This document shows positions 44,175 through 45,088 of a stretch of 45,088 bases of DNA, piece by piece. The stretch lies in contig SVTS01000014.1 in NCBI GenBank assembly GCA_015063645.1, positions 1 through 45,088 on the forward strand, in the 5' to 3' direction. Under the pieces are notes generated by a model. It was not told the origin of the DNA. It was given only the letters and a program-made list of their open reading frames with translations, and made no database searches. Numbering within the stretch: position 1 is the stretch's first letter; each line of letters opens with the position of its first letter. The position numbers and the translations under genes were made by a program. This DNA is from Oscillospiraceae bacterium (GTDB taxonomy: Bacteria > Bacillota > Clostridia > Oscillospirales > CAG-272).

Positions 44175-45088
44175 TTCGCTTCTCCTTTCCGAGATAGTTG
44201 AGAAGACGAATGCAGTCCATGCACACCTTGAGAATCGGTCGGAGGAACAGATTGCGGTCACAGATCAGCTGCGGCGTTTCGTACACGGCTTGCACAGCCT
44301 TCATATCCGCGTCAAGCTGGCGCAGACGGGTTTGCGTGTCACCGTTGTCAGCGTGCGCGACGTAGGTCTTCACAAGCTCTGCTTCGAGGTCTGTCCATTC
44401 GATCGGTTCAAGAGATTTTCTGCATTCGTCCTTTGCAAGTAAAAGCAGCAGACCGAGAAAATGCTCGATCTGCTGTTTGCGGTTATATTCATGCGCATTG
44501 ATAAGCGCGGTATAGGCATCGCAGGTTTTGCGGTAAAGCATCGGCGGTATTTTCAAAGATTCCGCCTCCGCGATTGCTTCCGCACACAGTTTCCGAATCG
44601 CTTCCGTTTCATCAGCTTCGGCAGGAATCGGTGAGATACCGTTCATTGCTTTTACATCCTCATCCCAATCCTTGTTGACCGAGTGGAGCATACGGACATT
44701 GGTGTAGCCTTTGCTTTCGATAATGCCTTTGATGCGATGGCAAGCGCTGATGCCTGCGTTGTCGTTATCAAGGCACAGCACGATCTTCGTGAGCTTTGGA
44801 TTTACCTGCAGTCGGTGCAGGATCGCACGTTCTGAAACCGAGCACAATGCCACATAGGAGTGATTTTGCCAATTGTTCTGATGTAGAGTTATAAACGCAA
44901 GCATATCCACAGGTGCTTCGAATACGAAGAGCCATTCGCTCTCGCCGTCATGGTGGAAGGAATATTCAGCCTGACTGCCGGCTTCGGTACATTTGAAACT
45001 GCTTCCGGTCGCACGGCGGTGACAGTGCTTCGGCACACCTTCTTCATCAAGACCGAGGAAAATGCAGTTGTGATACTGCGCATCTTCG
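44167..45088 (-). CDS. DUF3991/TOPRIM-domain protein, 5' end outside window
   Basis: The frame is open to the right edge, so the start is missing; about 306 residues are visible. The TOPRIM core shows the conserved Glu in LFVFEAPVDMLAFI and the Asp pair in IVLCLDNDNAG. The upstream part fits DUF3991. Such proteins occur beside TraG genes in Clostridia conjugative elements and resemble primases. A role in copying the transferred strand is possible but not shown. The C-terminal 150 residues are helical and unassigned. Confidence 0.85.
   Translation of the reverse strand, partial: EDAQYHNCIFLGLDEEGVPKHCHRRATGSSFKCTEAGSQAEYSFHHDGESEWLFVFEAPVDMLAFITLHQNNWQNHSYVALCSVSERAILHRLQVNPKLTKIVLCLDNDNAGISACHRIKGIIESKGYTNVRMLHSVNKDWDEDVKAMNGISPIPAEADETEAIRKLCAEAIAEAESLKIPPMLYRKTCDAYTALINAHEYNRKQQIEHFLGLLLLLAKDECRKSLEPIEWTDLEAELVKTYVAHADNGDTQTRLRQLDADMKAVQAVYETPQLICDRNLFLRPILKVCMDCIRLLNYLGKEKRNV

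Overview
The window looks like a chromosome segment of an anaerobic, probably gut-dwelling Clostridia species of the Oscillospiraceae type. The evidence is a Firmicutes-style DnaD/DnaC helicase-loading pair, the miaB–ymcA-like–mutS–mutL order known from Bacillus and Clostridia, a MutL with its own endonuclease motif, a NusG-II/Gx/ApbE trio, and near-consensus SigA promoters. The assignment is inferred from gene content only.

Layout. Positions 1-31,800 are a G+C-rich core of mostly housekeeping genes: a small membrane protein, typA, a membrane protein, a dnaD–GH43–dnaC operon, a comEB–lipoprotein–rimI–tsaD operon, an XPD/DinG-type helicase, a zinc-ribbon protein, a 40-residue Cys/Gly-rich peptide, a TIM-barrel protein and an acyltransferase. 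These are followed by a rightward run of nusG-II domain protein–Gx transporter–apbE–miaB–ymcA-like–mutS–mutL–tgt. After it come a divergently transcribed DNA glycosylase, a split ThrE exporter with a metallo-hydrolase and an acetyltransferase, recQ, an ASCH protein and a Gfo/Idh/MocA oxidoreductase.

From about 31,870 to the right edge the DNA is visibly more A+T-rich and looks like an integrative conjugative element at a tRNA-Ser(UGA) gene. The left junction holds the 5' half of one tRNA-Ser, cut in the anticodon loop. Next come a block of short repeats, a second and complete tRNA-Ser with a compensatory D-stem change, and a tyrosine integrase broken by a frameshift. At the right edge lie a VirD4/TraG coupling protein, a small winged-helix gene and a DUF3991/TOPRIM protein that runs off the window. 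Between these ends sits a sugar cargo: a LacI repressor with three near-identical operators, a TIM-barrel isomerase, a GH78 alpha-L-rhamnosidase and a lipoprotein sugar-binding protein without a permease.

The most interesting items are the duplicated tRNA-Ser junction, which suggests an element carrying its own replacement tRNA, and the repeats and inverted repeats around it. Others are a nested 112-base inverted-repeat structure at 34,320-34,431, the looping geometry of the LacI operators, a glycosidase gene inside the replication-initiation operon downstream of DnaA-box-like sites, and a structured divergent control region before the DNA glycosylase. No CRISPR array, rRNA or complete insertion sequence was seen.
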